Below, piece by piece: positions 12,007 to 23,481 of a stretch of 64,000 nt of DNA (position 1 is the stretch's first letter; each line of letters opens with the position of its first letter). This DNA is from Siphonodentalium dalli (taxonomy: Eukaryota; Mollusca; Scaphopoda; Gadilida; Siphonodentaliidae): the NCBI GenBank assembly GCA_032622095.1, contig CP136064.1, forward strand, positions 273,319,614 to 273,383,613, read 5' to 3'. A program made the translations under genes and the position numbers. The notes beneath the pieces were generated by a model. The model was given only the letters and a program-made list of their open reading frames with translations, made no database searches and had not been told where the DNA came from.

Positions 12007-13158
12007 GTTCGTACAACTGATATAGCGTGTTCTATTTTGCCATTTACACGTACAATTATTTCGTTTAATGGAACATTAAATCGGCATAACTTCCTTGTAA
12101 ATAGATGCTGTTGTATAGTCCACTTACAATGTTATCGTTACCACATACTTTCTGTAACTGATATGTATATATGCTCTTCATACTTGGAGGTCAATAAACA
12201 ATAATAATAATAATAATAATAATAATAATCACAAAAATCTTTTCCGCACCGTGCTCAGTGCATTATAACGGAGTAATCCTTTAAATATATGCTTAGCCAT
12301 GTTGCATATTGTTTGCACCGCCCGCATGCAGGTGTGAGCTGTTCAGCCAAGGTAGGAGCAAAGCAGGGTAACCAATATGTTAGGGATATCCACTTTTTTT
12401 TGCTACAATATATCCAAGTCGTTATAACGACTTACAACTTTCTATAAAGACTTGCAAAAGTCGTTAACGTTATAACGACTTCCAACAACTCGTTGTAATG
12501 ACTTCCATAACTCGTGATAGCGAGTTTCAACTTTTTATATAACGAGATGTTGGAAGTCGCGCGTTATGGCGATTTGCAAGTCGTTATAACGAGTTGTGTA
12601 TTTGTATGTTTGATTTAAACAATATTTATTTGCCCCAATTCATATTACATTTATGATCAACAACATTTTGATGATGGAAACATGAGTAGAATATAAATGT
12701 GGAAGAGGATCTAGCAGCAAGCAGATATCTGCTTTTGTTGAGCTATCTCCTCAGACAAGTAGAACGATTGTAGAAATCAAGAAAGCGCGAATGGCAAGTG
12801 ACCGAGTTCGAGAAACAATAGATTTAAGAAATGATGGTATATTCATATTATGATGTACAGACGGGTTTACAATATGTGTTGAAAGGAAAAGTAAGCTTAT
12901 GAGGGTAATAAGGAAAGGGGTATATTCACGAGGAATATGAGACAGAGAAAGGTAGAGCGATAGAGATAAAGAGTGTGTATGTGAAAGAAAAGTCGGTACC
13001 ACTGTTGTGAACATTTGAAACTAACTTGTCAAACGAACTATTTTAAAATGAGTTGTTTTGAAACCAAATGTGGAAACTAAATATGGAATGTTTGTATGTC
13101 TGGGGTGCGAGGGTGTTTCAGATGGACCTAATGCGCTTTCGTAATGTATGTGTTGTAG
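12007..13158. other. Intron of the sphingomyelinase-like gene
   Basis: Holds an (AAT)n microsatellite at 12200-12229 and a cluster of short palindromes at 12414-12600. No further exon was recognised. Confidence 0.55.
12414..12600. repeat. Cluster of short palindromes around AAGTCGTTATAACGACTT
   Basis: An 18 bp perfect palindrome opens the cluster. Variants such as 'gttataacgacttcca', 'actcgttgtaatgactt' and 'aagtcgttataacgagtt' follow in both orientations, so the whole stretch can fold on itself. It is probably a small fold-back element. Confidence 0.7.
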
Positions 13159-13509
13159 CTCCGGTACAAACGATTTGACTAATCTAAAGAACAATGTTCC
13201 ACCATGCGTCAATGACCATGATTTCCGGGCAATGGCTGGCTGTGTGGATAAAATCTGCAACGATCAAGGGACAGAATCAAGTGTGGTGCCAAGCACTGTG
13301 GCCTGATGAACATGACACTGGAATGCATCGAGTGTGTTACCAATAGCAACCGGGATGTGTTCAATCTGGAGGCTTGTCTGACAGAGGATGGCATAATAAA
13401 TAAAATGGGCTTGCTGGTCTTGAGTAAACACGAGCTTGTTGGGGCCTCTACTGAAGGTTTTTTTCCAGGTCACTTCGTATTTTTAAGAAGAGGCCATATT
13501 GATTTTGTG
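13159..13509 (+). CDS. Sphingomyelinase-like gene, second coding exon (carries a one-base frameshift)
   Basis: The exon opens after gttgtag at 13158 in phase 2, matching the first exon, and reads through VPPCVNDHDFRAMAGCVDKIC up to about 13270. From about 13276 the reading continues in the next frame (KCGAKHCGLMNMTLECIECV) and ends at GATTTTGTG|GTGAGT. Paired cysteines with MxxECxxC-type spacing and GLLVLSK are what secreted members of this family have between the two metal-binding regions. With phase 2 in and phase 0 out the exon should hold one more base than it does, so one base is missing somewhere between 13259 and 13278. Either the copy is broken or the assembly has lost a base. Confidence 0.62.
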
Positions 13510-13647
13510 GTGAGTCCGTATCTCCATGGAGATCCCAATCTTAAAATAATAATAATCGTGATGAACTAAACTTGTGGTGCATGTTCAATATGGGAAGGGC
13601 TGATAAATTATAAGGACTTCTCATCGGGCCTTAGATATTATAAAGTT

Positions 13648-13786
13648 ATTATACAATGTTGTGTACAGCATGTGTTTTTGTTGTACGAGTCCAGGTTGGG
13701 TGGACGCAATGTCGAGTCCAATATGACTTTTTCACCACAACCTGGACGAGTACAACAAACACATAATGTACACCACATTGTATAAT
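13648..13786. mobile_element. Fold-back MITE, about 139 bp
   Basis: Left arm ATTATACAATG...TGTACGAGTCCAGGTTG and right arm CAACCTGGACGAGTACA...CATTGTATAAT are near-complementary over roughly 50 bp, separated by about 35 bp. It lies just downstream of exon 2 of the sphingomyelinase-like gene. TA at both ends fits a Tc1/mariner-like duplication but does not prove it. Confidence 0.75.
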
Positions 13787-14849
13787 GACATTTTTATTAT
13801 CCATATGTATGCCCAGACATGACAGAGAATCAACAACATAATAGTACTAGCATCACCACCTTAATTAAATGCCTGACACGTTGTCAAAGGGAGACACACC
13901 TGTGCATTGTTATCACTTGGCTGAGTGGCCATACCTATATCAATATTATGCTCACTTCATGACAAGTGAATGTCAGTATCACCCCTGTGTACGTGGTATC
14001 AACAAAGCTGAGGGTATCACCAAAGCCGAGAAAATGGGAAACTCATTTTCAAGTTTATTACACGCTTGTTCCTAGAAATACAGCGTTATTGCTGTTCCAT
14101 ATTTACAAATCCGTATGGAACGTACGTTCCATACGTTTGTCGTTGGTGTAAAATGAAGTACATGACGTTCGCTTCAACCATGAAACTGGAACTATTTAAA
14201 TAAAAGAATCACCACACATGACAAACACGCCCTGTATGAGCCTAAACAAACCTTCTAATCCAGAACGACACTCTTATAACTAATGTGTAGAAACGATTAC
14301 ACATGTATGGGTAAACACGATTAATACACACGTCAATATGTAGTTTTACATATAACTACATGGACCAAGGGCCATTCTATACATATTGAGTAAATTTTGT
14401 TACACACAATTGTGTAAGAACGTAGAGCATGCGCATTGCGGTACTTTCATATTCATATCTTCTGCTGCTTTTCGGCCATATTGTTTGAGAATTGTTTTCA
14501 GAATGCAATCTACAGAGATCTTAGACAAGGATTGTAAGTTCAGAATTCCGATTTGTGGGTATAGTATTAATAATATATTAGGATTTATTTGCTAAAACTT
14601 TCATGGCGATTACTGCTCTTAGACTCTTGTTATTATTGTTGTAATAATACTAATATTATGCAATCACGCCACAACCCTGGTTTGTTCATTTAAAACAAAA
14701 ACTCACGCAGTACAGAACAAATTACTACATACTAGTACCACTACATGTATGCGCCATGAAAGTTTTAACTTATAAATCTGCATACATGTATATCTTTAAA
14801 TGCATTACTGTTCAAGTTATGACCTGAATGGACATCGGATGGACCAAAC
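13787..14849. other. No gene seen; contains a 24-bp perfect palindrome
   Basis: At 14112-14135 the half CGTATGGAACGT is followed directly by its exact complement. Otherwise AT-rich; the remaining exons of the sphingomyelinase-like gene could be here or further on but none could be identified. Confidence 0.55.
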
Positions 14850-15490
14850 AGCTAACATTTCAAGATAAACAAAGATGAATAACTCTAGAATTAAAAAGAC
14901 AAACAATACAATGAAACCCTATTGAATGTCCTCATAGTAGTGAACATCCATACCAAATTTCATTGAAATCTCAGCACAATTGTTGAAGTTACGTCATGAA
15001 CAGACACCAGACGGACCAATAAGCTAACATTTCCAGATAAACAAAGATGTACCGGTATAAGTCTAGAATGGAAAATCTGAACAAAACAATGGATCACTCT
15101 ATTCAATGTCCTCATAGTATTGAACATCCATTTCATTGAGATCTGAGCAATACTGATCAGGTTATGACATGAACAGACTACCAGACGGTCCAAAAATCCA
15201 ACATTTCCAGATAAACAAAGATGAATAATTCTAGAATGGAAAATCAGAACAAAACGATGGAGAACTCTATTTATTGTCCTCATAGTAGTGAACATCCATA
15301 CCCAATTGCATTGAGATCCCATCACAACCATTGAAGTTACGACATGAACAGAAACCATACGGACCATTTCCAGATAAACAAAGATGAATAACTCTAGAAT
15401 GGAGAATCCGAACAAAACGATGGAAACCTCTATTTAATGTTCTCATAGTAGTGAACATCCATACCTAATTTATTGAGATCCGAGCACTAC
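14850..15490. repeat. Tandem repeat, four units of about 162-174 bp
   Basis: The word 'ccagataaacaaagatg' (first copy 'caagataaac') starts near 14863, 15030, 15205 and 15370. Units also share 'gtcctcatagtagtgaacat' and 'acatgaacagac'. The long minus-strand frame across it is a by-product of the repeat. Confidence 0.85.
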
Positions 15491-16040
15491 TCTAGTACTT
15501 ACATTGAAACAAACTTCAGCCCAAAATTTACTCGACGGGGAAGTCGTGTGAGATTGCCCTATAGTTTGATCAGAACATATGCTCTGATACTTATCAGTAC
15601 GATAAGCTGACTGGTACTCGCTTAACACAAGAGTGATGCGAAACAACTTTGCGCGGGTTTTGAAACCGCGAGCAATCTGACAATTGCACGTCGCTCAAAG
15701 AGGCCAAGCCACTGCTGTGTGTGGAGACTCAATGACCGGCGACGCGCTGCGAACCCATATCGATATTTTATTGAAAAAGTTATAATTTAACAACAGATAA
15801 ATATTATTATTTTGTTTTTGTTTTTTTGGTAGCTATGGGTGAACACAAGCTGTATCGCAAATATGCTATGCTCACCCATAGCTGGCAACAACCTACACAC
15901 ATGCCCAGCTGGTGGCTATTCCGGGTCTCCCATTTTCGACTTTCGCGACACGGGCAAAAAAACAAAACAATTTATAACATTTAGTGCATACAAAAAGACA
16001 TAGACTGATAGCGGGACTCAGAGCACAAATATAAATTAAA
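15491..16040. other. No gene seen
   Basis: Contains the second copy of an old repeat related to 1930-2010, and an inverted pair 'agctatgggtgaac'/'ctcacccatagct' at about 15832 and 15869. Confidence 0.5.
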
Positions 16041-17153
16041 TCTAGTGATGGGCGGTTTGAAATTTTGACTCGGTTACGGTTTCGGTTTGGACTAAAAGAG
16101 TTGACTCTCGGTTTTCGTTTCGGTTTTTTAAAGTACTAGTAGATTGCGTATATGTGTTGAGAAGAGAGTTCAATGTGCCAAGATTCGGTAGGTATTACTT
16201 AAGTATGAAGTCAATTGTACCGAGATCAAGGGGATCGTGCGATGTTGCAGCTAATTAGGTCAGCGAGGCCCCTTCGCCTTGGGACCTCTGCTGCATCTGC
16301 CCTTGGCCTCTCCACTCAGTCCCTATCAATACTCTCTGGGTAATAACTGGTTCTGCCAATCCATATACTCAGTTAAGTGCAGAGAACAACTGCAGATGGG
16401 AATGAAGCATATAAAAACACTTAAAACACAGAGTGATTACTGTTACCAACATGACATATTTAAATTAATCCCCCCGTACCCCAACGCGATGTAATTTTGG
16501 TACCATGTGTTGCGTTCTAAAAATAGGTCGTTTGCAGTGGATTCATAGAGATGACGAAATATGAGTGCGAAAGAGAAGATTGTTTGATCGAAAGCATATG
16601 AATTACGTCACAAGACTCGACTTGATGCTGGCTAATATATATACATGTATATGTTCCCTAAATGGATTAAACATAAGTTCAAATAAAACATGCATAGATG
16701 GGTTCATGTTTGCTGGGTATGTTAAACTGCTAATCGGGCATCGATCGGCACAAGTGCATAATAGCACCTAACCAGGATGGACCTGACTCCAAGCATACTA
16801 GGAACAAGACGGCTGTCAATCAAGACTAAATAGCACCAACAGGGCCTTTTTTGTCAGAGTGTTCACGCGACTGTCGAAAAAAACCAAAACAGTCGCTTAC
16901 AATAATCATAATGATAACAACACGGCGGCCAAGTCAAAATTGACACATTCCGAAACATTATTGAACACGGGGGCCGATAATTTGACAGTTCAGTATCAAC
17001 TAACAGTATCAACTATCAAGTCAATTCAAGTGAAAAATAAACATACACAAAAAAAACGGAACGTCGGTTAGGGCAGAATCATGTCGCTCGGTTTCGGTCG
17101 GTATTGTTTAAAACCGAAACCGAGTAGTTTTCTCGGTTAACTGCCCATCACTA
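16041..17153. mobile_element. Non-autonomous hAT-like element, about 1.1 kb
   Basis: The ends TAGTGATGGGC and GCCCATCACTA are inverted repeats, backed by subterminal 'actcggttacggtttcggttt' and 'aaaccgaaaccgag'. The 8 bp flanks are attaaatc (16033-16040) and ataatatc (17154-17161), 6 of 8 alike, as expected for an old hAT 8 bp duplication. No transposase frame remains; the longest frames are about 70 codons. Confidence 0.72.
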
Positions 17154-17895
17154 ATAATATCACTGTAACAATATTACATAAATAATTGAAATTAAGTTTA
17201 CTTTGACAAATTTCCTGACAGAAAGTCCTAAACGAAATCAGGCGACATTAAAATTATGAAAGATAACTCTAAACAATAGACAATCCATGATCCGGTCAAT
17301 AAATTGACACCACATTTATCCGGCCATTGTAAACTCACGACATAGTCAACTGCCATACAACTTAAGAAGAGTCAGAATGTATACAATTCATTTCTATAGA
17401 CTACTAGTACCATCTATGCTATTGTACGTATCTTTTGTATATACACTCATACATGTATCTCAATATCATGTGACATTTGATAAGAGAAAATAAAGCATAA
17501 TCATGAGACTGTAATCATAGAATCAATATTGAACGATTTGAAGGTATATTTTGAACCTTTCCTATCTCAGTTAAATTAAGGGCATGAGAACATGTAACTT
17601 GACACAGTCATGTCTATCCCACAGTGAAATTTTCTTTGAGAAAAACCCCAACTTGCAATTATATTATGGGCGCAATTGCACCCATCTTCTGAATTGCGAA
17701 TGCACATAAGTGCCCTAACTGTGTTTCCCTCTTTGAAAGGACTGAACAGCGCCGAAGCCATCTTCTCTGGGGCCGACTTCATTTTGTGACGACTTCTCTT
17801 GTATTCAACAAGTTATACATGTATGATGTACCTAATTTCATTCAATTTCAATGTAAACATTCTTTGATTCACACCAAACAAAGCGTGGTATCTGG
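17154..17895. other. No gene seen
   Basis: AT-rich. The stretch at 17755-17810 repeats the right edge of the next element ('gacttctcttgta' and 'aacaagtta'). Confidence 0.5.
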
Positions 17896-18903
17896 AGAAG
17901 TCGGGCCCACGTGAAGTCGGCCCCATGTGAAGACGGCCCCATGCGAAGTCGGCCCAATTAATTATAAGGGATTAAATCGGCTTAATTTTATTGAGATAAT
18001 GTTTATTTTGTCTAACTGTGAGGTCGCTAACTTAAATTTGGTTGTGTTGTAGCGTTTGTGAAGTCCGCAATGTTTTCTTACCCGGTAGTTGTAATAACAA
18101 AATGATTGTCACTTTAATATTGGCAGTCACTGACAGCGGCTCAGTTATAAAATATGATAGTAACTATTAGTTGCCGACCTACAATGAAAGAAAGCGCTAA
18201 GTACTGTTTGATTGCTGCTTAGCGAACGAAGCCATAATAGCCATTAGTTTATTATTTATTCTCACTTCGGATTTATAGTCGTACATGTATACTAGTATAA
18301 GGTTAGCTCAGCTATCCGATTTCCATACGGGACAAATGTAGGGAACACATAACCTTAAACATTATAGCAATAAAGAAATTAACACCCCAAACAACATCGA
18401 AATGGCAGTCAAATCAATATCGCCATAATTTAGAATGCCATTGACACAGCATGCCCAACAAATAAAGCAAAATACATGGAGAATATCACAGGAAACATTA
18501 GAATTAATTAATCTCAAACGAAAAACATGTAGACTAATGCAAAAACACCCCAGGTAAAGACATCGAATACATAACTATGTATAACAATGACAGCGATGGT
18601 GATACCAACGATGACATTTGAATTTGTTAATTGAATTTGTTATTTTTATATTTGTCATTATCTTATTTATAATATTATCAGTTTCATAATATAAATAAAG
18701 AATGATTTTAAACAATGGTTCTGTTATATATGGGGCCGGCATATCTGGGGCTGACTTCGCGTGGGGCTGACGTCCGTGTTCCAATGCGTTACTGATTTAG
18801 GTTGATTCACGGGCACGAATTCTCTTGGGCAGAGTTCTCTGGGGGTAACTTTGGTTTGGGCCGACTTAGTAACAAATGCGACTTCGTTTTGTCCGACTTC
18901 TCT
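17896..18903. mobile_element. Candidate inverted-repeat element with subterminal AAGTCGGCCCCA repeats
   Basis: The left edge AGAAGTCGG and right edge CCGACTTCT are inverted. Next to the left edge, AAGTCGGCCCCA-type words occur three to four times; near the right edge the complement (TGGGGCTGACTT, TGGGCCGACTT) occurs several times. The core has no coding frame. No clear target duplication was found, so the exact borders are uncertain. Confidence 0.45.
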
Positions 18904-19739
18904 TGTAAGTTGCAATTGTATTAAACAAGTTACCTAAGTTCGTGGTAAATATTTGGTCTGTTCTGATCTACAAGTTAAATTTAGTAAATTTACACTAAAT
19001 TACAGTATTGTCTTGTCATGAATCGAAAATTAACCTTACGCTATACATGTAATGCAGCTTAAACAAGAGTTACATGAGTCAATGATAGATAAATTGCTCA
19101 CCATTCACCGATTCAGATTTTGAAAAAAATAACAAGCATGGTCCCAACTTCAACTTGCAAGCGGAAGTGTTGGGTTTTCACAGAAATTTGGAAACTGAAA
19201 CGGATCTTATTTTAAATTTTAAATGTTGAATTATAACCTGATCCTAACGAGTATAACCTTATAGAACGATGATGTGTTGATTGATTTGATATAATGATCA
19301 GATGATGAGTACATGTACGTATTCCGCACCAACAGTTAGTGCTTACACATCAGCAAAATAATGAACAAATATTGTTTTAAAATACTCCCGTGTTTCATTT
19401 CCTGTGTAGTCCAAATATCTCTACGAATCGATGTTAAATCATCGAAGTGTGCCTCTGAATTCTGGAATCAATCGCATGACCATTTTATGAGAATTCATGT
19501 AAGAACATTTAAATTCTATCCAGCCGCCATTTTCAAAGTTCAAATTTGCATTTCAACCATTTGGCCGGGTTGAAAAGAGATCACGTGGCGTTTTCAGCCA
19601 ATCACACGAGCCGATCAGTTCCCCCACTGTCAAACACTCGTAGGATACGTACATATAACACTCCCAGAGAGACAAATAGTTCCTCGTGAGACACAAAGCA
19701 ACCCTCCAAATTATTACCCCCCAAGATTGACCCCCTTGT
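18904..19739. other. No gene seen
   Basis: AT-rich unique-looking sequence. Confidence 0.5.
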
Positions 19740-20430
19740 GTTTATTGTGCAGACTAATGATGTCAGTATCGACATAGTTATATGGTCCACTGGTGACGTC
19801 ATTAGGTGGGACTAATAACAGGCATATGCTAGGCTAATGCTGCATGTGTCGACATAGTTGTATAGATACTAGCACACCGTGAAGTAATCATTGGGGTGAG
19901 CATAAACGGGTAGAGTTCAGGCTAATGATGATGTCGTCACAGTTGATTAGCTACATGCATCCATTGATGACGTCATTGGAGGTGAGCATAAATGGGCATA
20001 GGCCAGGCTAATGATGATGGTGTCAACATAGTTGAAAAGCTACAAGAATCTCCCGATGACGCCATTGGGTGTGACCATAAACGGATATATTCAGTCTAAT
20101 GATACCGGTATCGATATATTTGTATAGCTACAAGTATCCCTTGATGAAGTCATTGGAGGTGAGCAGATACCGATATAGATTAGACTAATGATATGGGTGT
20201 CGACGTTGTTGTATTGCTACAAGCATATATTGGTGACGTCATTGGATGTGACCAATAAGGATGATGGTGTCGGCATAGTTGAAAATCGACACGAATCTGA
20301 TGATAACGCCATTGGGTGTGACCATATAATGGTATAGTTCACACTAATGCTACCGGTGTCGACAAAATTGTATGGCTAAAGAATCTCCTGATATCGTCGT
20401 TGGAGGTGAGCATAAACGGGTATAGTTCAG
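19740..20430 (+). repeat. Tandem repeat of about 90 bp, eight copies, with recurrent TGACGTCA
   Basis: Units share 'gtcgacatagttgta', 'gctacaag', 'tgatgacgtcattgg' and 'gtgagcataaacgg'. The 'cattgg' landmark occurs near 19798, 19889, 19973, 20063, 20150, 20240, 20310 and 20399. Several units hold the exact palindrome TGACGTCA (cAMP response element core). It lies directly downstream of the last exon of the minus-strand receptor gene. Confidence 0.85.
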
Positions 20431-20952
20431 TCATTGTTTGTGGCCCCGTCGGGGGGGGGGGGGGGGTGGCGCCGCCAGACTTCTGTAGATAATTTTATTT
20501 GATATGGAACGGCGCAGCAGACTTGCGTATCTGTCATAAGATATCTCAGGTGGCATCGGCAGATTGATATAGCTGTGCATATCAGTGTCTGTTGACACTA
20601 GTGGCGGTGGTATGCTGAAAACATCAGTGCCTGGTAGTGATGTTACCATAGGGGTGTCGGTCATATCCACGTATTCACCGATTCTGAAGGCTCTGGTACT
20701 AGCTCGAGGTAAGCACCATCGTCTTGTATGACGTCATCTGAGCTGTATACGACTTCTGCTCGGATCGCCGGTAAACTAAGGGCGTCATCGTGGCCATCAT
20801 TATGATTCGGTTTGACGCTGTCATGCACCTGTTGTTCGTCCACCGGCGAGGAATTATAATCAAGTTGTAACTCTTCTACGGTGGAGTCGTAGTGAGTTTC
20901 GTCTCCGGGTGTCATTTGCCTCCCAGCACGACGAAATCGCCAATTGATATAC
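20431..20952 (-). CDS. Receptor gene, last exon: cytoplasmic tail with tyrosine motifs (frameshifted)
   Basis: The acceptor tttgtccgatttcag precedes 20952, and one base completes a codon, so phase 2, as required by the membrane exon at 44195. The tail starts YINWRFRRAGRQ, a basic stop-transfer. Frame A runs to a stop at 20661-20663 after DGAYLELVPEPSES. A second frame is open from about 20690 to 20431 and keeps tail-like sequence: GEYVDM (a YxxM motif), then YINL, YASL and YRSL spaced exactly 14 residues apart, the last within IIYRSL, which fits the ITIM consensus. One missing base near 20675-20690 would explain the change of frame. The end runs into 16 consecutive G on the plus strand (20451-20466), read as a Pro run, so the C-terminus is unsure. 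An AATAAA near 20486 could serve as polyadenylation signal if frame A's stop is real. Confidence 0.6.
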
Positions 20953-21018
20953 CTGAAATCGGACAAACGGTCAATAACATGATTATGCTACACCAATATA
21001 CGCATATACACGAGAATG

Positions 21019-21045
21019 CGCTAATATTGTTAGGCCACCGTATTA
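21019..21045. mobile_element. Left remnant of element A interrupted by the Helitron-like array
   Basis: The sequence 'aatattgttaggcca' just left of the array matches the element-A core and hairpin start (compare 2393-2408). Its continuation appears at 24301, on the other side of the array. Confidence 0.55.
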
Positions 21046-21348
21046 TCTATTATATATTTTTTGGAAGATCTGTCTGTGTGTGTGTGTTTGTCTGTGTGTC
21101 TGTCTGTTCGCGATGGACTAAAAAACGGCTGAGCCGATTTCGATGAAACTTGGTATGTGGGGAGGTTTTCGGCCGGGGAGTGACATGGTCAAATCGGGTA
21201 AAACTGGGTGGATTTCGACGAGCACGTTTGTCGGGTACTTTTGTCTGGGCAGTGTTTTGGACTGGTCAAATCGTGACTCCACTTGACCTTGACTTCCAAA
21301 ATGGACAATTCAAGGTCAAAGCCCGGACGAAGTCGTGTCACCTTCTAG
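21046..21348 (+). mobile_element. Helitron-like unit 1 (303 bp)
   Basis: Shortest unit; the terminal hairpin has one change (AAGTCGTG in place of AAGTCGGG). One GT-rich tract, then one TGACCTTGA/TCAAGGTCA pair. Confidence 0.7.
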
Positions 21349-22023
21349 TCTATTATATATTTTGGGAAATCTGTGTGTCTGACTGTTCGCGATGGACTCG
21401 AAAACGACAGAACCGATTTCAATGAAACTTGGTATGTAGGGGTACTTCCGGCCGTGTACTGGCATGGGCCTGTTAACTTGCCCGTGCGACGTGACATTGA
21501 CCTTGAAATCGGGTCATTTCAAGGTCAAACGCTCGAATATCACTGGATTTCGATGAAACTTGGTATGTGGGGGCACTTTCGGCTGGAGAGTGGCATAGGC
21601 CTATTAATTTGCCCGGGTGACGTGACCTTGACCTTGAAATCGGGTCATTTCAAGGTCAAACGCCCGAATATCACGGGATTTCGATGAAATTAGTGTCTCG
21701 GGATACTTTCGTATGGGGTGTCTTGAAATCGGGTCAATTGAAGGTCAAAATTTTTGATGGGATTTCCACGAAATTTGATACATAGGGTTACTTTTGTCCA
21801 CTGAATGTTTTGGATGGGTCAAATCGTAACCCGGACCTGACCTTGACCTTTAAAATGATCAATTCAATGTCAAATCGGGTAAAACCGGATATATTACGAC
21901 GTGTACTTTTGTCGGGTACTTTTGTCCGGGCAGTGTTTTGGACGGGTCAAATCGTGACCCCACCTGACCTTCAAAATGGACAATTCAAGGTCAAAGCCCG
22001 GACGAAGTCGGGTCATCTTCTAG
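21349..22023 (+). mobile_element. Helitron-like unit 2 (675 bp)
   Basis: Contains two successive copies of the 'gtgacnttgaccttgaaatcgggtcatttcaagg' module and ends CATCTTCTAG. Confidence 0.7.
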
Positions 22024-22918
22024 TCTATAATATATTTTGGAAGATCTGTGTGTGTGTCTGTCTGTCTGTTCGCGATGGACTCGAAAACGGCCGAGCCGAT
22101 TTCGATGAAACTTGGTGTGTGGGGGTACTTTCGGCCAGGGAGTGGCATGGGCCTATTAATTTGCCCGTGCGACGTGACCTTGACCTTGAATTCGGGTCGT
22201 TTCAAGGTCGAACGCCCGAGTATCACGGGATTTCGATCAAAATTAGTGTCTGGGGACACTTTCGTATGGGGAGTATTGTAAGCCTATTCGTTTGCCCGTG
22301 TGACGTGACATTGATCTTGAAATCGGGTCAATTCAATGTCAAATCGCGAATTTGATGGGATTTCGACGAAATTTGATACGTGGGATCACCTTTGTCCACT
22401 GGGTGTTTTTGACGGGTTGAGTCGTGACCCCGACTTGACCTTGACCTTCAAAATGATCAATTCGAGGTCAAATCGGGTAAAACCGGATGGATTTCGACGG
22501 GTACGTTTGTCCGGGCAGTGTTTTGGACTGGTCAAATCGTGACCCCACCTGAACTTGACCTTCAAATGGACAATTCAAGGTCAAATCGACGTGACCTTGA
22601 ACTTGAAATCGGGTCAATTCAAGGTCAAATCGCGAATTTTTACGGGATTTCGACGAAATTTGATACGTAGGGTTACTTTTGTCCACTGAGTGTTTTGGAG
22701 GGGTCAAATCGTGACCCCGACCTGACCTTAACCTTCAAAATGATCAATTCAAGGTCAAATCGGGTAAAACCGGATGAATTTCGACGGGTACTGTTGTCCG
22801 GGCAGTGTTTTGGACCACCTGACCTTGACCTTCAAAATGGAGAATTCAAAGTCAAATCGCGCAATTCGCCGAAAAGCAGAGGGGAAACAGCCCGGACGAA
22901 GTCGGGTCCACCTGCTAG
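22024..22918 (+). mobile_element. Helitron-like unit 3 (895 bp)
   Basis: Longest unit. It is the first with the 'cgcaattcgccgaaaagcagaggggaaacagcccgg' tail that units 4 and 5 share, and ends CACCTGCTAG. Confidence 0.7.
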
Positions 22919-23481
22919 TCTATTATATATTTTGGGAAATCTGTATGTGTGTGTGTGTGTCTGTTCGCGATGGACTCGAGAACGGCCGAGCCGATTTCGA
23001 TGAAACTTGGTATGTGGGGGTACTTTCGGCAGGGGAGTGGCATGGGCCTATTAATTTTCCCGTGCGACGTGACCTTGACTTTGAAATTGGGTCATTTCAA
23101 GGTCGAACGCCCGAGTATCACGGGATTTCGATGAAAATTAGTGTCTGGGGATACTTTAGTATGGGGAGTGTCGTAAGCCTATGTATTTGCCTTTGATACC
23201 TATGGTTACTTTTGTCCACTGGGTGTTTTGGACGGGTCGAGTCGTGACCCCGACCTGAACTTGACCTTCAAAATGATCAATTCGAGGTCAAATCGAGTAA
23301 AACCGGATGGATTTCGACGGGTACTTTTGTCGGGTACTTTTGTCCGGGAAGTGTTTTGGACGGGTCAAATCGTGATCCCACCTCACCTTGACCTTCAAAA
23401 TGGACAATTCAAGGTCAAATCGCGCAATTCGCCGAAAAGCAGAGGGGAAACAGCCCGGACGAAGTCGGGTCCACCTGCTAG
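22919..23481 (+). mobile_element. Helitron-like unit 4 (563 bp)
   Basis: Its start (GT-rich tract and 'tcgcgatggactcgagaacgg') is almost identical to unit 5 and its tail to unit 3, which points to recent copying within the array. Confidence 0.7.

Noticed and set aside
14960-15458. 151-codon minus-strand frame
   Set aside because: Follows the 162-174 bp tandem repeat; sequence repeats with frame changes and has no domain.
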